A stretch of DNA of 64,000 nucleotides from Limnomonas spitsbergensis. Lineage: Eukaryota > Chlorophyta > Chlorophyceae > Chlamydomonadales. Both the position numbers and the translations under genes were made by a program. The DNA lies in the NCBI GenBank assembly GCA_037349105.1, contig JAYJMM010000084.1, positions 310,001 to 374,000 on the forward strand. The letters run 5' to 3'. Below, piece by piece: positions 21,383 through 32,745 of this stretch. Position 1 is the stretch's first letter, and each line of letters opens with the position of its first letter. The notes below the pieces were generated by a model. That model saw only the letters and a list, made by a program, of their open reading frames with translations, was not told the DNA's origin and made no database searches.

Positions 21383-21680
21383 ATATAACTGATGACATCG
21401 CTGACATTTTGGGCACTCAGACTCGTTGGTAAGCTCGGGAAACGCCCAAACCCTCTAGCCCCTCCAAGTTGTCTTCCAATACGCGATGCCTAGATTTTTC
21501 TGGCTCCGGTATGACAAAGCCAACAGCCAATTGCAACAAAGTGACTGGGAAATATGTTTGCGATCAATCATTTCTCTATTTGAAGGGACAGCGAACTTCG
21601 AAAATCACCACGTGTTATGGTGGTGTTAGGCATCAGTTATATTTACAGCTATGGGGGGGGGGGGGGGGCACTTTGTATTG
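21383..21680. repeat. dispersed repeat R1, copy 1
   Basis: About 300 bp, starting at AACATGTCCGATATAACTGA, is repeated at 27487-27790 in the same orientation with few changes. Both copies run through a G-run (19 and 10 Gs or so) into the GTGAGGTATG array. The shared order implies the two blocks were copied together with the start of the array. No coding function seen. Confidence 0.75.
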
Positions 21681-21785
21681 GTGAGGTATGGTGAGGTATG
21701 GTGAGGTATGGTGAGGTATGGTGAGGTATGGTGAGGTATGGTGAGGTGTGGTGAGGTATGGTGAGGTATGGTGAGGTGTGGTGAG
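21681..21785. repeat. GTGAGGTATG decanucleotide array
   Basis: About ten 10-bp units, GTGAGGTATG with GTGAGGTGTG variants. It follows the G-run at 21650-21668. Confidence 0.9.
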
Positions 21786-22452
21786 GCTGTCCATTTCACC
21801 CCTAGGCTTTCCACCCCACCCCAAGGCTTCCCACTTGACCTACTGGATTTCCACTTAACCCCAGGGCTTTCCACTTCACCTCATGGCTTTCCACTTCACC
21901 CCAGGGCTTTCCACTTCACCCCGGGGCTTTCCACTTCACCCCTGGGATTTCGACTTCACCCCTGGGCTTTCCACTTCAACCCTGGGCTTTCCACTTCACA
22001 CAGGGTTTTTAACTCCACCTCATAGCTTTCAACTAAACCCCAGTGCTTTCCACTTCACCCAGGGCTTTCCACTTCACCCATGAGCTTTCCACTTCACCCC
22101 GGGGCTTTCCACTTCACCCAGGGCTTTCCACTTCAACCCTGGGCTTTCCATTTCACACAGGGTTTTTCACTTCACCTCATAGCTTTCAACTTAACACCAG
22201 GGCTTTTCACTTCACCCCAGGGCTTTCCACTTCACCCATGGGATTTCCGCTTCACCCCTGGGCTTTCCACTTCACCCAGGGCTTTCCACTTCAACCATGG
22301 GCTGTCCACTTCACCCAGGGCTTTTCACGTTACCTCATGGCTTTCCACTTCACCCCAGGGCTTCCACTTCACCTAGGGCTTTCCACTTCACCCTAGGGCT
22401 TTCCACTTCATCCCATGGCTTTTCACTTCACCCCATGGCTTTCCACTTCCCC
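21786..22452. repeat. minisatellite of about 19-20 bp units
   Basis: Over thirty units of GGCTTTCCACTTCACCCC(A/T) with frequent small indels. Open frames crossing it (for example 21768-22025 and 22043-22396) are repeat artefacts. Confidence 0.9.
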
Positions 22453-22626
22453 TAACGACATGCGGAAAATTGAAGCCTTGGATATGGAAAATCAGACACT
22501 TAGGAAAATCGGAACAACATCGCTAACGCTTTGCAAAAGACTCTGTCACGTATGTAAGGCTACCGAAACAATCGACATCGACAGCGAAAAATACGCGAAA
22601 GACTCACGAAATACTCACGAAAGACT

Positions 22627-23632
22627 CCACTTCCCATACCAGAAGTGGTTGGACAAATATCCGCAATACTGTACTAGAATAGCCAGCACCAAGAGCTCCC
22701 CCTTCCCCCTGTGGAAAGAGGAGAGTTGGACGCAAGGAGCAACCCCACCACCCATGCACAAATGCCACATGGACATAATCGTTGTGTGGAACAAAGAAGC
22801 CCAGTCCCAGCGAAGCCGGTGGAAACAGGATGACCTCATCATCAGAATGCTCCGCACAACCCTCGCACATGTAGATAAACACCCGCAAGCCAGGGCCACC
22901 CCCCTGCTAACCACAACATGGATCCGACCTCCTCCCCCATGTGGGGATAGGGTGGGAGAGGATCAAGGACAGCAGAACCATGCCCAATCCATGATAGGAT
23001 CACGCTCCTTCCAACAATCTCCAAGGGACACAGACATCCCTAGAGCAACAAAGGCAGACCCAATGGACGTATGCAATTGCCTAGAGTGGTTCCAAGAAAA
23101 CAGCGCGCTGAAGCACAATTGGAGGGAGATAGCCTACACTGATGGCAGTTGCATTGAAATCAGCCTTAAAGATGGCAGGAAAGCTCAACTAACTGGCGTT
23201 GGACTCCACATCCCGAGCGCCACCGCCGATGAACAAGACACCACCATTAACCCGGCTGGAGAAGGTCCCACAAAAACCATAAACAGGGCCAAGCTGACAG
23301 GGATCTATGGAGCCCTAGTGAAAGAACAGACAAAAATAGCTGTTGACAGCGCCACCTCCTTGTACCAAATCCGGAAAGCTATCCGATCCCCCATGTCTCT
23401 CACCTACCACAAGCACAGAGACCTCCTCCAGCATATCGTGGGCCAACTCCAGCTCATAGCGTCCCAAGGGAAAATAGTCAAATTCCATAAGGTGAAAGCC
23501 CATAACGGAGATATTGGAAACGAGAAAGCCGACGGGGTAGCTAAACGGGCGGCCACTCAACGGGGAGAATACGATCTGACCGTACCTGTGAGCTCCGAAC
23601 CCTCGCAGTTTCTGGCTTTTCACAAAACCTAA
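22627..23632 (+). pseudogene. non-LTR RNase H domain
   Basis: The open frame ending at 23632 carries an RNase HI fold. IAYTDGSCIE holds the first catalytic Asp. NRAKLTGIYGAL sits where AEL normally gives Glu, so the second acid is Lys. IAVDSATSLYQI gives the next Asp, and KVKAHNGDIGNEKADGVAKRAA the His and last Asp. About 220 residues upstream are charged and Pro-rich, without RT motifs. A frameshift near 23632 separates this frame from the zinc-finger frame. The apparent start inside the minisatellite is chance read-through; the element's own sequence begins near 22627. Confidence 0.8.
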
Positions 23633-23689
23633 CGAAGACGACCCTGGCCAGGGAGAGCCGCAAGGATTAGAAGATCTGAAGGGTGCCCT

Positions 23690-24213
23690 GAACACACACA
23701 TTCACGAGCGCCAAAAGCTGGGCCGATCCAACAACGATAGCGTATACTTTCAAGGGTTGCAACGGTTGCACGCGATTGCTGATGGGGCCCTCAACAACAG
23801 TTTCTTTAACCACCCGGGAGTCACTCTGGCCGAGAAGAAAACAGCCCTTCGATGGCGACATGGATGCCTTTGGAATAACAAGGTGGCTTTCAGGTGGGGC
23901 AAAAGTACCACGGACAAATGCCCCTTGTGTGGAGAGCATGACAGTGCAGGCCATATCACAGGCGCATGCAGGCACCCTGAAATGCAAAAGATGTACATAG
24001 AGCGCCACCATGTCACAGGAAGGATTTTACCGACAGCTGTATCGAAAGGCAGCATGGGAGGGGACATCTTCATGGCAGACCTGGGGACGGCCGAGAAGTG
24101 TGAGGGAGCAGGAGCACCAGCCATGCTAATGAATAAAGGCCCCTCGTACTTAATCCCCGGCCCACGTTGCGGCACCAACACTTGGAGCCATCCAAATAAA
24201 AACAAAAATGCAG
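23690..24213 (+). pseudogene. non-LTR CCHC zinc-finger region
   Basis: Frame 23757-24218 with upstream extension. TALRWRHGCLWNNKVAFRW is followed by CPLCGEHDSAGHITGACRHP, a CX2CX8HX4C finger, then YIERHHVTGRI. The same order follows RNase H in the older copy at 30.3-31.8 kb. It ends at a TGA near 24218, after which the next block continues in another frame. Confidence 0.75.
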
Positions 24214-24537
24214 CCTGACATGTTGTTGATGCAAACGACAGGACAAATAAGGACATTGTAGTCCACATTGGGGAATTTAAGTATTGCAGAGACACCGAGC
24301 ATGGGGACCAATTAAAAGCGTGCTTCAACCAGCACACTGACCTTGTGGAGCGATTGATCTTGAACAGGCACCAGCGAAACAACATAAAAATTATTCCAAT
24401 CTTGATTGGAACATCGGGCACTATCTACAATAAGCACACAATTGAAGCCATGATGTCTCTTGGGATCACCGCATTCCATGCTAAGAAATGCGCCCAGAAA
24501 ATGCATGTCCATTCGATAAACTCTTACATAGCATAGT
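24214..24537 (+). pseudogene. possible restriction-like endonuclease remnant
   Basis: After the stop, the plus strand encodes VVHIGEFKYCRDTEHGDQL, then HTDLVERLILNRHQ, then IIPILIGTSGTIYNKHT and a C-terminal helix ending in SINSYIA. The E-F-K could be the E-x-K half of a PD-(D/E)xK nuclease such as the restriction-like endonuclease of some non-LTR elements. The expected PD is not visible here, but a PDLLL-like piece is present at the same place in the second copy (about 31530). Function by analogy only. Confidence 0.5.
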
Positions 24538-24785
24538 GCAAACCAGACGCAGAATCGAATATTTCCCGCCACAAAGCCTACAACTGGGCCAATAAAGCAC
24601 ACCCATAAGAGGAAACCACCGTGAGGAAGTTGCATCTTTCTTTTTGCCTCATGGTAACGGCACGATGTGGCTACGGCCCCAAGCTGCGTTGTTTCCTCCA
24701 CGCCCAAAGTGAATTAGGGCGTACCTTTCTTTCTTTCTTACGCGAAAGACTCACGAAAGACTCACGAAAGACTACCGACAGACAA

Positions 24786-24859
24786 TTAAGACAATGTTCC
24801 GGTTGGCTTACATTAGTTCGCTACCGAACTAATGTAAGCCAACCGGAACATTGTCTTAA
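24786..24859. repeat. perfect 35-bp foldback with 4-nt loop
   Basis: Arms 24786-24820 and 24825-24859 are exact reverse complements around a CTAC loop. The right arm starts CGAACTAATGTAAGCC. In the downstream copy of this region (near 26143) only the right arm is present. Confidence 0.9.
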
Positions 24860-27470
24860 AGCAGCGACAGAATTACGATAGGCTATCAAAAGGCTACCGA
24901 AAAACATCGATTTCGAACAACAACGCTGACACTTGCGAAAACGGACGAAAGTCTACCGACAAATAAGCGAAACTGGTAAGCGCTGGCTACGAAAAATAGG
25001 ATTTTCAACGGTCCACTGCGCACCGCGAACGCCCACATTCGGGGGCCAGTCGTAACTTACACAGCCCACTATAATCCCTTACCACGCTTCGGAACAACGT
25101 CGCAAAAGCTTTGCGAACGACTGTCGAAATCCAACCGAAAACGCCGTTTAACTTCACACGGGAAGCGAAAAAATTGACATCGACAGCGAAAATAAGCGAA
25201 ACTAGTAAGCTCTGGCTACTGAAAATAGGATTTTCAACGCATATTCGGGGGACAGATCCACGCGTCGCGAAGGCTTTGCGAACGATTGTCGGAAGCATAC
25301 AGAAAATATTGCCAGCGATCCAGCGAAACATAAGCGAACCATGTATGCGATGTCTGCGGAAAACATATTTTCGGGCGGAGAGTCGAAGTTCACACGTTTT
25401 CATACTTTTGGCTCGGTGAATACATCACGCAGTACGTGCATGATCCATTGCATCAACATTTATTACAATTGGAGAAGATTTATTTGTTACTCAATCAGAC
25501 ACATACATACCTACCTACCTACCTACCCATCTTACCCCCCTAGAATCCCTTACGTTCCGTTTCACTTCACACGGGAACCGTCGCGAAAGGTTTGCGAAAA
25601 ACTGTCGAAAGGCTACCGAAAACTGACTAGCGACGGCAAATAAGATACGCCGGCTACAACCTGCCGGGGGTGGGCGTGGCCGGAGGGGGGGCGAATTACG
25701 TCGGGGGAAGGGGTCGGAGGCTGGGGGCCTCCCCGCCTGGGCGCGGCCGGTGGTTTGGGGATTCATTTCGAAACTGTTTGTTGGGTTGTTTGAGATAAGC
25801 GGGCCTTTGAACGTCGCGAAAGCTTTGCGAAAGACTAATGGAAGGCTATCGACAAAATTGGCATCGAATGCGAAACACTAGAAGTCTTGTAAGCGATGGC
25901 TGCGAATAACAGTAGCAGTTCAACGAATTTCCGGATGAAAAGTTCATAATTTACACTATTTCACACTTTGGCTCGGTGAATACATCACACAGTTCGTGCA
26001 TGATCCATCGCACCAATAGCCGCTCCGGATACGGCAATTCTGCTCCGATCCGGCTCACCATGCATGACTATTTTTGCAGCCCTTCCGGGTTGCATGGCAC
26101 AAGTGCGGCTTTGACGCCTTAGGGGGCTGCCGAAAGACAATTCGCTACCGAACTAATGTAAGCCAACCGGAACATTGTCTTATGGCAGCGACAGAATTAC
26201 GATAGGCTACCGAAAGGCTATCGAAAAACATCGATTTCGAACAACAACGCTGACACATGCGAAAACGGACGAAAGTCTACCGACAAATAAGCGGAATTGG
26301 TAAGCATGCATTGGCTACGAAAAATAGGATTTTCAACGGTCCACTGCGCACCGCGAACGCCCACATTCGGGGGCCAGACGTAACTTACACAGCCCACTAT
26401 TATCCCTTACCACGCTTCGGAAGAACGTCGCAAAAGCTTTGCGAACGACTGTCGAAATCCAACCGAAAACGCCGTTTAACTTCACACGGGAACCGAAAAA
26501 ATTGACATCGACAGCGAAAAATAAGCGAAACTAGTAAGCTCTGGCTACTGAAAACAGGATTTTCAACGCATATTCGGGGGACAGATCCACGCGTCGCGAA
26601 AGCTTTGCGAACGATTGTCGGAAGCATACAGAAAATATTGCCAGCGATCCAGCGAAACATAAGCGAACCATGTATGCGATGTCTGCGGAAAACATATCTC
26701 GGGCGGAGAGTCGAAGTTCACACGTTTTCATACTTTTGGCTCGGTGAATACATCACGCAGTACGTGCATGATCCATTGCATCAACATTTAATTCAATTGG
26801 AGAAGATTTAATTTCTACTCAATCAGACACATACATACCTACCTACCTACCTACCCATCTTACCCCCCTAGAATCCCTTACGTTCCGTTTCACTTCACAT
26901 GGGAACCGTCGCGAAAGGTTTGCGAAAAACTGTCGAAAGGCTACCGAAAACTGACTAGCGACGGCAAATAAGTTACGCCGGCTACAACCTGCCGGGGGTG
27001 GGCGTGGCCGGAGGGGGGGCGAATTACGTCGGGGGAAGGGGTCGGGGGCTGGGGGCCTCCCCGCCTGGGCGCGACCGGTGGTTTGGGGATTCATTTCGAA
27101 ACTGTTTGTTGGGTTGTTTGAGATAAGCGGGCCATTGAACGTCGCGAAAGCTTTGCGAAAGACTGATGGAAGGCTATCGACAAAATTGGCATCGAATGCG
27201 AAACACTAGAAGTCTTGTAAGCGATGGCTGCGAAAAACAGTAGCAGTTCAACGAATTTCCGGGTGAAAAGTTCATGATTTACACTATTTCACACTTTGGC
27301 TCGGTGAATACATCACACAGTTCGTGCATGATCCATCGCACCAATAGCCGCTCCGGATACGGCAATTCTGCTCCGATCCGGCTCACCATGCATGACTATT
27401 TTTGCAGCCCTTCCGGGTTGCATGGCACAAGTAGTGCGGCTTTGACGCCTTAGGGGGCTGCTTCAGCAAC
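24819..27470. repeat. 1,324-bp tandem duplication of the GCGAAAGCTTTGCGAA family
   Basis: Copy 1 (24819-26142) and copy 2 (26143 to about 27470) align nearly end to end, including ACCTACCTACC microsatellites (25510, 26835), a GC-rich GCCGGGGGTGGGCG block (25660, 26990) and a shared end at GACGCCTTAGGGGGCTGC. Each copy is built of four or five degenerate subunits of 150-300 bp with a (C/T)GTCGC(G/A)AAAGCTTTGCGAA core. Small open frames inside are not supported as genes. Confidence 0.85.
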
Positions 27471-27486
27471 CGCGCGACAGTACGCC

Positions 27487-27790
27487 TATACAACATGTCC
27501 AATATATTTGATGACATCGCTGACGTTCTAGGCACTCAGACTCGTTGATAAGCTCGGGAAAACGCCCAAACCCACTAGCCCCTCCAAGTTGTCTTCCGAT
27601 ACGCGATGCCTAGATTTTTCTGGCTCCGGTATGACAAAGCCATCAGCCCATTGCAACAAAGTGACTGGGAAATATGTTTGCGATCAATCATTTCTCTATT
27701 TGAAGGGACAGCGAACTTCGAAAATCACCACGTGTTATGGTGGTTTTAGGCCTCGGTTATATTTATGGTTATGGGGGGGGGGGCACTTTG
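27487..27790. repeat. dispersed repeat R1, copy 2
   Basis: Matches 21383-21680 in the same orientation, ending in a shorter G-run. Confidence 0.75.
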
Positions 27791-27970
27791 TATTGGTGAG
27801 GTATGGTGAGGAATGGTGAGGTATGGTGAGGTATGGTGAGGTATGGTGAGGTGTGGTGAGGTATGGTATGGTGAGGTGTGGTGAGGTGTGGTGAGGTATG
27901 GTGAGCCGGTGAGGTGTGGTGGTGTATGGTGAGGTATGGTGAGGTATGGTAAGGTATTGGTGAGGTTTGA
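27791..27970. repeat. GTGAGGTATG array, second site
   Basis: About fifteen degenerate 10-bp units, as at 21681. After it, 27970-28180 is unique sequence with nothing recognisable. Confidence 0.85.
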
Positions 27971-28179
27971 ACGGTGTATTTTTGACGGGGCTTCATCTTT
28001 GATTTAGATGGCTTCAATCATGAATTCATTTAGACTTCATGGCTATATTCAAACTATTGGATACGGTCATGCACCACAAGCACTATGTATGAAACTTGGA
28101 GAGGCTACCCATTTGGGACTGAGCATGGGGTGAGGGTCTGGGGGCGAACCGGCCCATGGTGAGACCAACACACGTAATT

Positions 28180-28560
28180 CAGTATTTCATACAATGACAT
28201 GGGCTGAATGTGCAAGCGGGGGGGGCTGTACTGCTATGCCTGCTGGGGCTGAATTTGCAAGCGGTGGTGATGAGCAAGCGGGGGCTGAATGTGCAAGCGG
28301 GGGTGTTGTGTTCATGGTGAGGGTCTGAGCATGCAGGTGGATGGCCGCGAATGAGGGCAGAGGCTGTGTGTTCGCGCAGTAAGCTGCATTCAGGGAACGC
28401 GGATGCGCGTGGGGTAATGTGCATGTGGGTCGGGAGTGAGCATGTAGGTTGTGTGCATGTGGGCGGATAATGTGCATGCATGTGGTGCGCTTGCAGGTAG
28501 TGCGTTTGAGGGCGGGATAATGTGCATTAATGCAACGGCTAGGGTATTTTGCATGCATTG
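28180..28560. repeat. degenerate GCTGAATGTGCAAGCGGGGG repeats and TGCATG-rich stretch
   Basis: Units of about 20-25 bp around GCTGAATGTGCAAGCGG (28200-28310) grade into a TGTGCATG-rich segment. The minus-strand frames here (His/Pro/Cys-rich) come from the repeats. Confidence 0.55.
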
Positions 28561-28977
28561 CGATGCTCCAGATTCGGGCAGAAGTTGTAAATGCATGTCA
28601 AAGGCTGCGTATAATTGTGGGATTTTTAGTTTGTTTGTTGGCTGAGCACTGTGCATGTGGGCTGGAATTGCACTAAAATTCTGTGAATGCTCTTGCAAGG
28701 TAGGGCACGCTTCACACCATTAAAACCAGTGTTTCTTAGCTTCTTGCGGGCTACCTGACTGAACAGCAACTTAAACAGCACACTTGTCAGGGCATGCCCA
28801 ATATCAGTAATCACTGTGACGGTGTGACCATATGTTGTATTTGACATGAAAATCAATGCATACGAGAACGGATGGGGCACATAGGATGGGTTTGTTTTTT
28901 GCCCACGTTTTGTTCCATGGGACGGAACAAGCGAAAGGCGGGGTTCTATTATCTAGCAGCAGCGAATGCCAGTGACG

Positions 28978-29345
28978 AGTGTGAACATTTTGAATTACGG
29001 CTGTCATCGCTGCGCACTTGCATTTCCATCGGCGTTCCACTACAGCGATGGATATTAACAGCGCATTGACAAGCAACCGTGAGCGCGACGAGCGATAGAT
29101 ATCAACAGCTTCTTGACAAGCAGCTGTGAGCGCGACGAGCGATACCAGCAGCAATCGGTGTTAGCAGCGACGAGCCAGACCAGCATCGGCTGGCAGTGCC
29201 GAGTGTGCCGAGTGTGTACACAGTTTGAATCCCAGCAGTCAGCTATAACAGGCGTGCTCACTGGCAGTCATCGCTGTACATTCTCTGACTTGCGGTTTCC
29301 TCTCGTTGTTCCACTCGAAACGATATGAGATATTAGCAGCTAGAT
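28978..29345. repeat. degenerate tandem repeat of about 240 bp
   Basis: Two diverged copies share GTG(T/A)-GAA-TTTTGAAT, TCATCGCTG, then TTCCACT and GATATTA-CAGC blocks (28978-29060 and 29214-29345). Between them is a shorter internal repeat with GAGCGCGACGAGCGATA twice (about 29081 and 29128). Nothing coding is seen. 28560-28978 shows no feature. Confidence 0.5.
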
Positions 29346-29624
29346 ACACCAGCGATGTAGATGTTCACAATACTACGAGATCGCGGTGGCGAGCGAGGGC
29401 AAGTGAGGACTGCACAGCAATATTTTGTGGTACAGAAAGTGTAGGTTTTAACATGAGGTCGATGTTTCGTTCTTTCTACCGATTCGAATTTCTTTTGCAA
29501 GCAACATGAACAATGCATCGCGTCCATGCAGATTTCCGAGCAATGCACAGCCATTATGCCTATTAACCTCCCCAACCGAACGTTGCTGGAAGATCACGCT
29601 GTTGAAAATGTCACGCAACAGACA

Positions 29625-29656
29625 AGTACAAACGGGGGGTGTTTCCAAATTGCAAG

Positions 29657-29712
<56 letters not shown>

Positions 29713-30045
29713 CTCCACCTAACTCCTCCTTGTGGGCCGAACGCGGCAAGAGCGAAATAACCTCCCGGTTTGTGCAGAAATAAACTCCGTCAAGGAGGAT
29801 GAGTTAGATACGGTAGATGGTGTTACAGAGCTTTCAGGCGTATTCTGTGGGTGGTTACGACTGAGTGGCTGATCCTAATCTGGGGCTGCTTAAAATATAA
29901 CATTTGATCCAGAGGTCACGGCCACTGCTTCATGTCTTTATTTATTACAAACGGGCGGTATCTCAAAATCGCAAGTAAGATATGTCGATGCCTCTTACTC
30001 GTCGTTGTGGGTCGAACGCGACGAGAGCGAAATAACCTTCGTAGA
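29625..30045. repeat. duplicated segment with (AT)n expansion in one copy
   Basis: The block around TTTCCAAATTGCAAGTAA plus TGTGGGCCGAACGCGGCAAG (29635-29760) recurs at 29945-30040 as CTCAAAATCGCAAGTAAG plus TGTGGGTCGAACGCGACGAG. In the first copy the middle has become a 53-bp pure (AT)n run at 29659-29711. Confidence 0.7.
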
Positions 30046-30309
30046 ACCCACACCTTTTCCCCCACACAATGTCGCTGTGGGAATGTGGACTGGTTGACGA
30101 CGGTCGGTTACTGGTCTGTTAGTACATTTTTTTTTATCTTAAATCTACTGTGGTGCCGGACACCGACGACTTGTACATATTTTGTGTCTTGAATAATAGA
30201 CCGGAGCAACTGGCCTGGTTCGCATGCACGATGGCAACACCCCGCTGGCTTCTCTGCCACATCCCGTTTACACTCAAACTCTCTCCCGCCTACACCTCTC
30301 CCTCTTGCC

Positions 30310-31765
30310 CCCGCCACTTTCTCCCCTGCCCTTCTTGATGACCTCTCTTCCCTTTACCCTTGTACCCACCTAATTGCTTGGCCACTGCTTCCTGCCTCCT
30401 ACACAGATGGCGCTTGTGCAAGTTGTTGGCGGTGCCAACATGATTGGAGCTGCCTTTTATTACATTGTTGATGGCTCCACCCATGCGGTCAACCCTGCAG
30501 GACAATGCGAAACTAGTACTATCACCAGAGCCGAACTCGAAGGCATTCATGCAGCTCTCGATCGTGCCCACACACCTTCCGATCCCGCTTTCACCATTGC
30601 CCCCTCCCATACTTTCTTTACTGACAGTCTTTGCAGCTCACACCTCTTACAGAAAACTGTCTTCTAACCACATGATCTCCTTGAGGACAAGCATGCACCG
30701 CTCCTCCTGGCCATCCGCCAACTTCTCCTTTCCCGGGCACACACTGGCCTACATACTCTCGTCCAAAAGGTCAAATCACATAATACAATGAACTTCCTAA
30801 TACTGGGGCAACACGAGCCTTGGTTTCACCCTCCACTTTCACATTTAACTTGTCCTATATCAATAACCAGCACATGGCCTCCCTCCCAGCTTGGCCATGT
30901 CTACCCCCAGACGATACTCAGACAGATACCAACGATACCCCTTGGTTCACTTCAAGTCTGACCTCCTCCATAAAGGCACATCTTAACTCTTCTTGCCCCC
31001 ACATCACGGACGGTCATTCCACTTTCTCTTGTGCTACCTACACCCGCATAAGTGAAGAAATACCGCCTCTTTACCCTTGTATAATAATCACATGTGGCAC
31101 TCCTCTGCTTGCCACTTTCCCTTGAAGCGTTGCATTCTCCGTATGCGAGCCAACCTCCTGTGGAAAGCTAAGCGTGCCCTTCTCTTCCGTATTGCTTACA
31201 AAACATCAGTCCGCTCGTTCACCGATGGCCTTTGCCCCATCTGTTTGCCACCTCCTATTGGACCACCTAATGCTACATCTGACACTCAAGGGCACATGTC
31301 TGGTAGATGCAGGTATCCCTGTATGCAGGCCTCCTATATCTCCCGCCACAACAAAGCTCTTTGCCTCATCCAACGTTCCTTTCACAGAGGCACGAAAAGT
31401 GGTATGTTCACAATTATGGATGCCACCCCAGCTACATCTCTCCCTCCGGGTGTCTACGACTCTACGACACACATATCCCACAATGGATGCTTCCTGCTGT
31501 CCCCCCTGACACCCTCTGCCGCCTTCGAACGGACCTCCTCTTGGCCTGACCATTGCCGATCTCCACGGCTTCCCCCCCGCCCGGCTTACCAACCCCGCCT
31601 TCCTTCAACACCGATACACCGTTGTACTATCCACATCATCAAACTTGGTTCTACTTCCAATCTACAATTCTGCCTGTCCCACAAATCCACACAACATGAA
31701 AAATTGGTACAGTTTCTCCGCGCCGCTGGTAGGACCCTCTCTACCCAAGGTAGCACGATATAGTT
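30310..31765 (+). pseudogene. second non-LTR fossil: RNase H, zinc finger, PD-ExK-like tail
   Basis: Plus-strand fragments in several frames follow the same order as the element at 22.6 kb. RNase H: SYTDGACA (about 30400), then NMIGAAFYYIVDG, TITRAELEGIHAAL with the catalytic Glu kept, FFTDSLCS, and KVKSHNTMN. After a decayed stretch come RMRANLLWKAKRALLF and CPICLPP...GHMSGRCRYP, a CCHC finger with a longer loop, then YISRHNKALCLI. The last part has LRTDLLLA and IHIIKLGSTSNLQF, where the family's PDLL and E-L-G/K strands would be. Many frameshifts and stops; more diverged than the first copy. Confidence 0.7.
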
Positions 31766-31784
31766 GGTCTTTGGAGCCATCATA

Positions 31785-32400
31785 TCATATCATCAGCAAT
31801 ATGATATGATATAGTAAAATATGATATGATATGGTATTAACTTCTCTATATATGGGCATGGGTATGGTGAATTGGTAATGAGTTGGGAATAGGGCTCTTC
31901 TGCCATGCCGACCATGGTACACCAGTGAGAATGGGCCTAATTGTTGCAAGAATTTGCGACAAATAGGGCATTTACCATGGGAAATTTGGATGCATGGACG
32001 CATGGTGACCCTTGAGCCGTAGGTGTCAGTGGGAGCGCTTGCATGCTGCATCCTGCCATGTCAGTATGTATGTGAATGGGGTCAAGGGTCATGCACCCGC
32101 CAAATGCATGGGCACGTCCTTGGTCAATTCTGCAGATTTTACGCTACCGTAGAACAGGTTTCACTCCACTATTAATTAATTATTTTGGAGGGTACGCGGA
32201 CAGCCTGCGCGGTAAAACTAATTACAAAATCTATGCTGCGCGAACTTGTCAGTCACAGAGCAAAAAAACGTTTTGAGGGGGTGCGCGGACTAGTTTCCAG
32301 TACCAAATATCAAAAAATTCCAGACCGGTACCGGTAGTCGGCATAACGCTACTGTCGACTATCTAGCAGCACTATCTAGCAGGGCTGCTCAGTTCAGGAC
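31785..32400. other. AT-rich spacer, no gene
   Basis: A short imperfect palindrome of CATATCATAT/ATATGATATG blocks lies at 31785-31835. The rest holds nothing I can support. Confidence 0.4.
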
Positions 32401-32410
32401 AGTTGGCCTC

Positions 32411-32745
32411 TTAAGCTGCGTCCCCGAGGCAGACGTCGCGTCCGACCTGGCCCGTCTTGGAGGGTTACGTGGCATCACACGTTTTGCGCCAGCAGAACTT
32501 TCCATTCTTCTATCTTGAACGTTCCTTCTTTGTTTGTCTTGCTTACGTTCGGCATCCTAGTTACGAACGTCGTCAGTAGCCCAAGTGCCTCAGATTTTGA
32601 TGTCAGGTTTTTCAGGGTTTGGCGGAAGAGGTCATAGCGCTTTTAGGGTCGACTGCGTCCCCGAGGCAAACGTCGCGTGATCGCGTCAGGCCTGGCCCGT
32701 CTTGGAGGGATACGTGACATCACACTTGGGTGCCAGCCGAACTTT
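32411..32745. repeat. direct repeat pair of about 90 bp, 245 bp apart
   Basis: GCGTCCCCGAGGCAGACGTC through GGCCCGTCTTGGAGGG to CATCACAC and a GCCAGC-GAACTTT end occurs at 32418-32502 and again at 32656-32745 with small changes. The intervening bases also share CTTTGTTTGTCTTGC-like pieces with 32770-32790, so the unit may be larger. Function unknown. 32790-33410 shows nothing else. Confidence 0.6.

Larger units (their letters stand above)
22594..24773 (+). mobile_element. 5'-truncated non-LTR retrotransposon with 33-bp flanking repeats
   Basis: The insert 22627-24740 is bounded by near-identical 33-bp direct repeats at 22594-22626 and 24741-24773 (one mismatch), beginning CGCGAAAGACTCACGAAA. 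These belong to the GCGAAAGACT repeat family that surrounds the element, so they look like a long target duplication. Inside, in order: RNase H, CCHC zinc finger, restriction-like nuclease remnant. No reverse transcriptase is present, consistent with 5' truncation. The 3' end is pyrimidine-rich (TTTCTTTCTTTC) rather than poly(A). Confidence 0.7.

Noticed and set aside
21768..22396. Ser/Thr/Pro/Phe-rich frames
   Set aside because: Translation of the 19-20-bp minisatellite.
25005..26731. Repeated small frames of 60-130 codons
   Set aside because: They lie in the 1.3-kb tandem repeat and lack motifs; the same frame in both copies follows from duplication alone.
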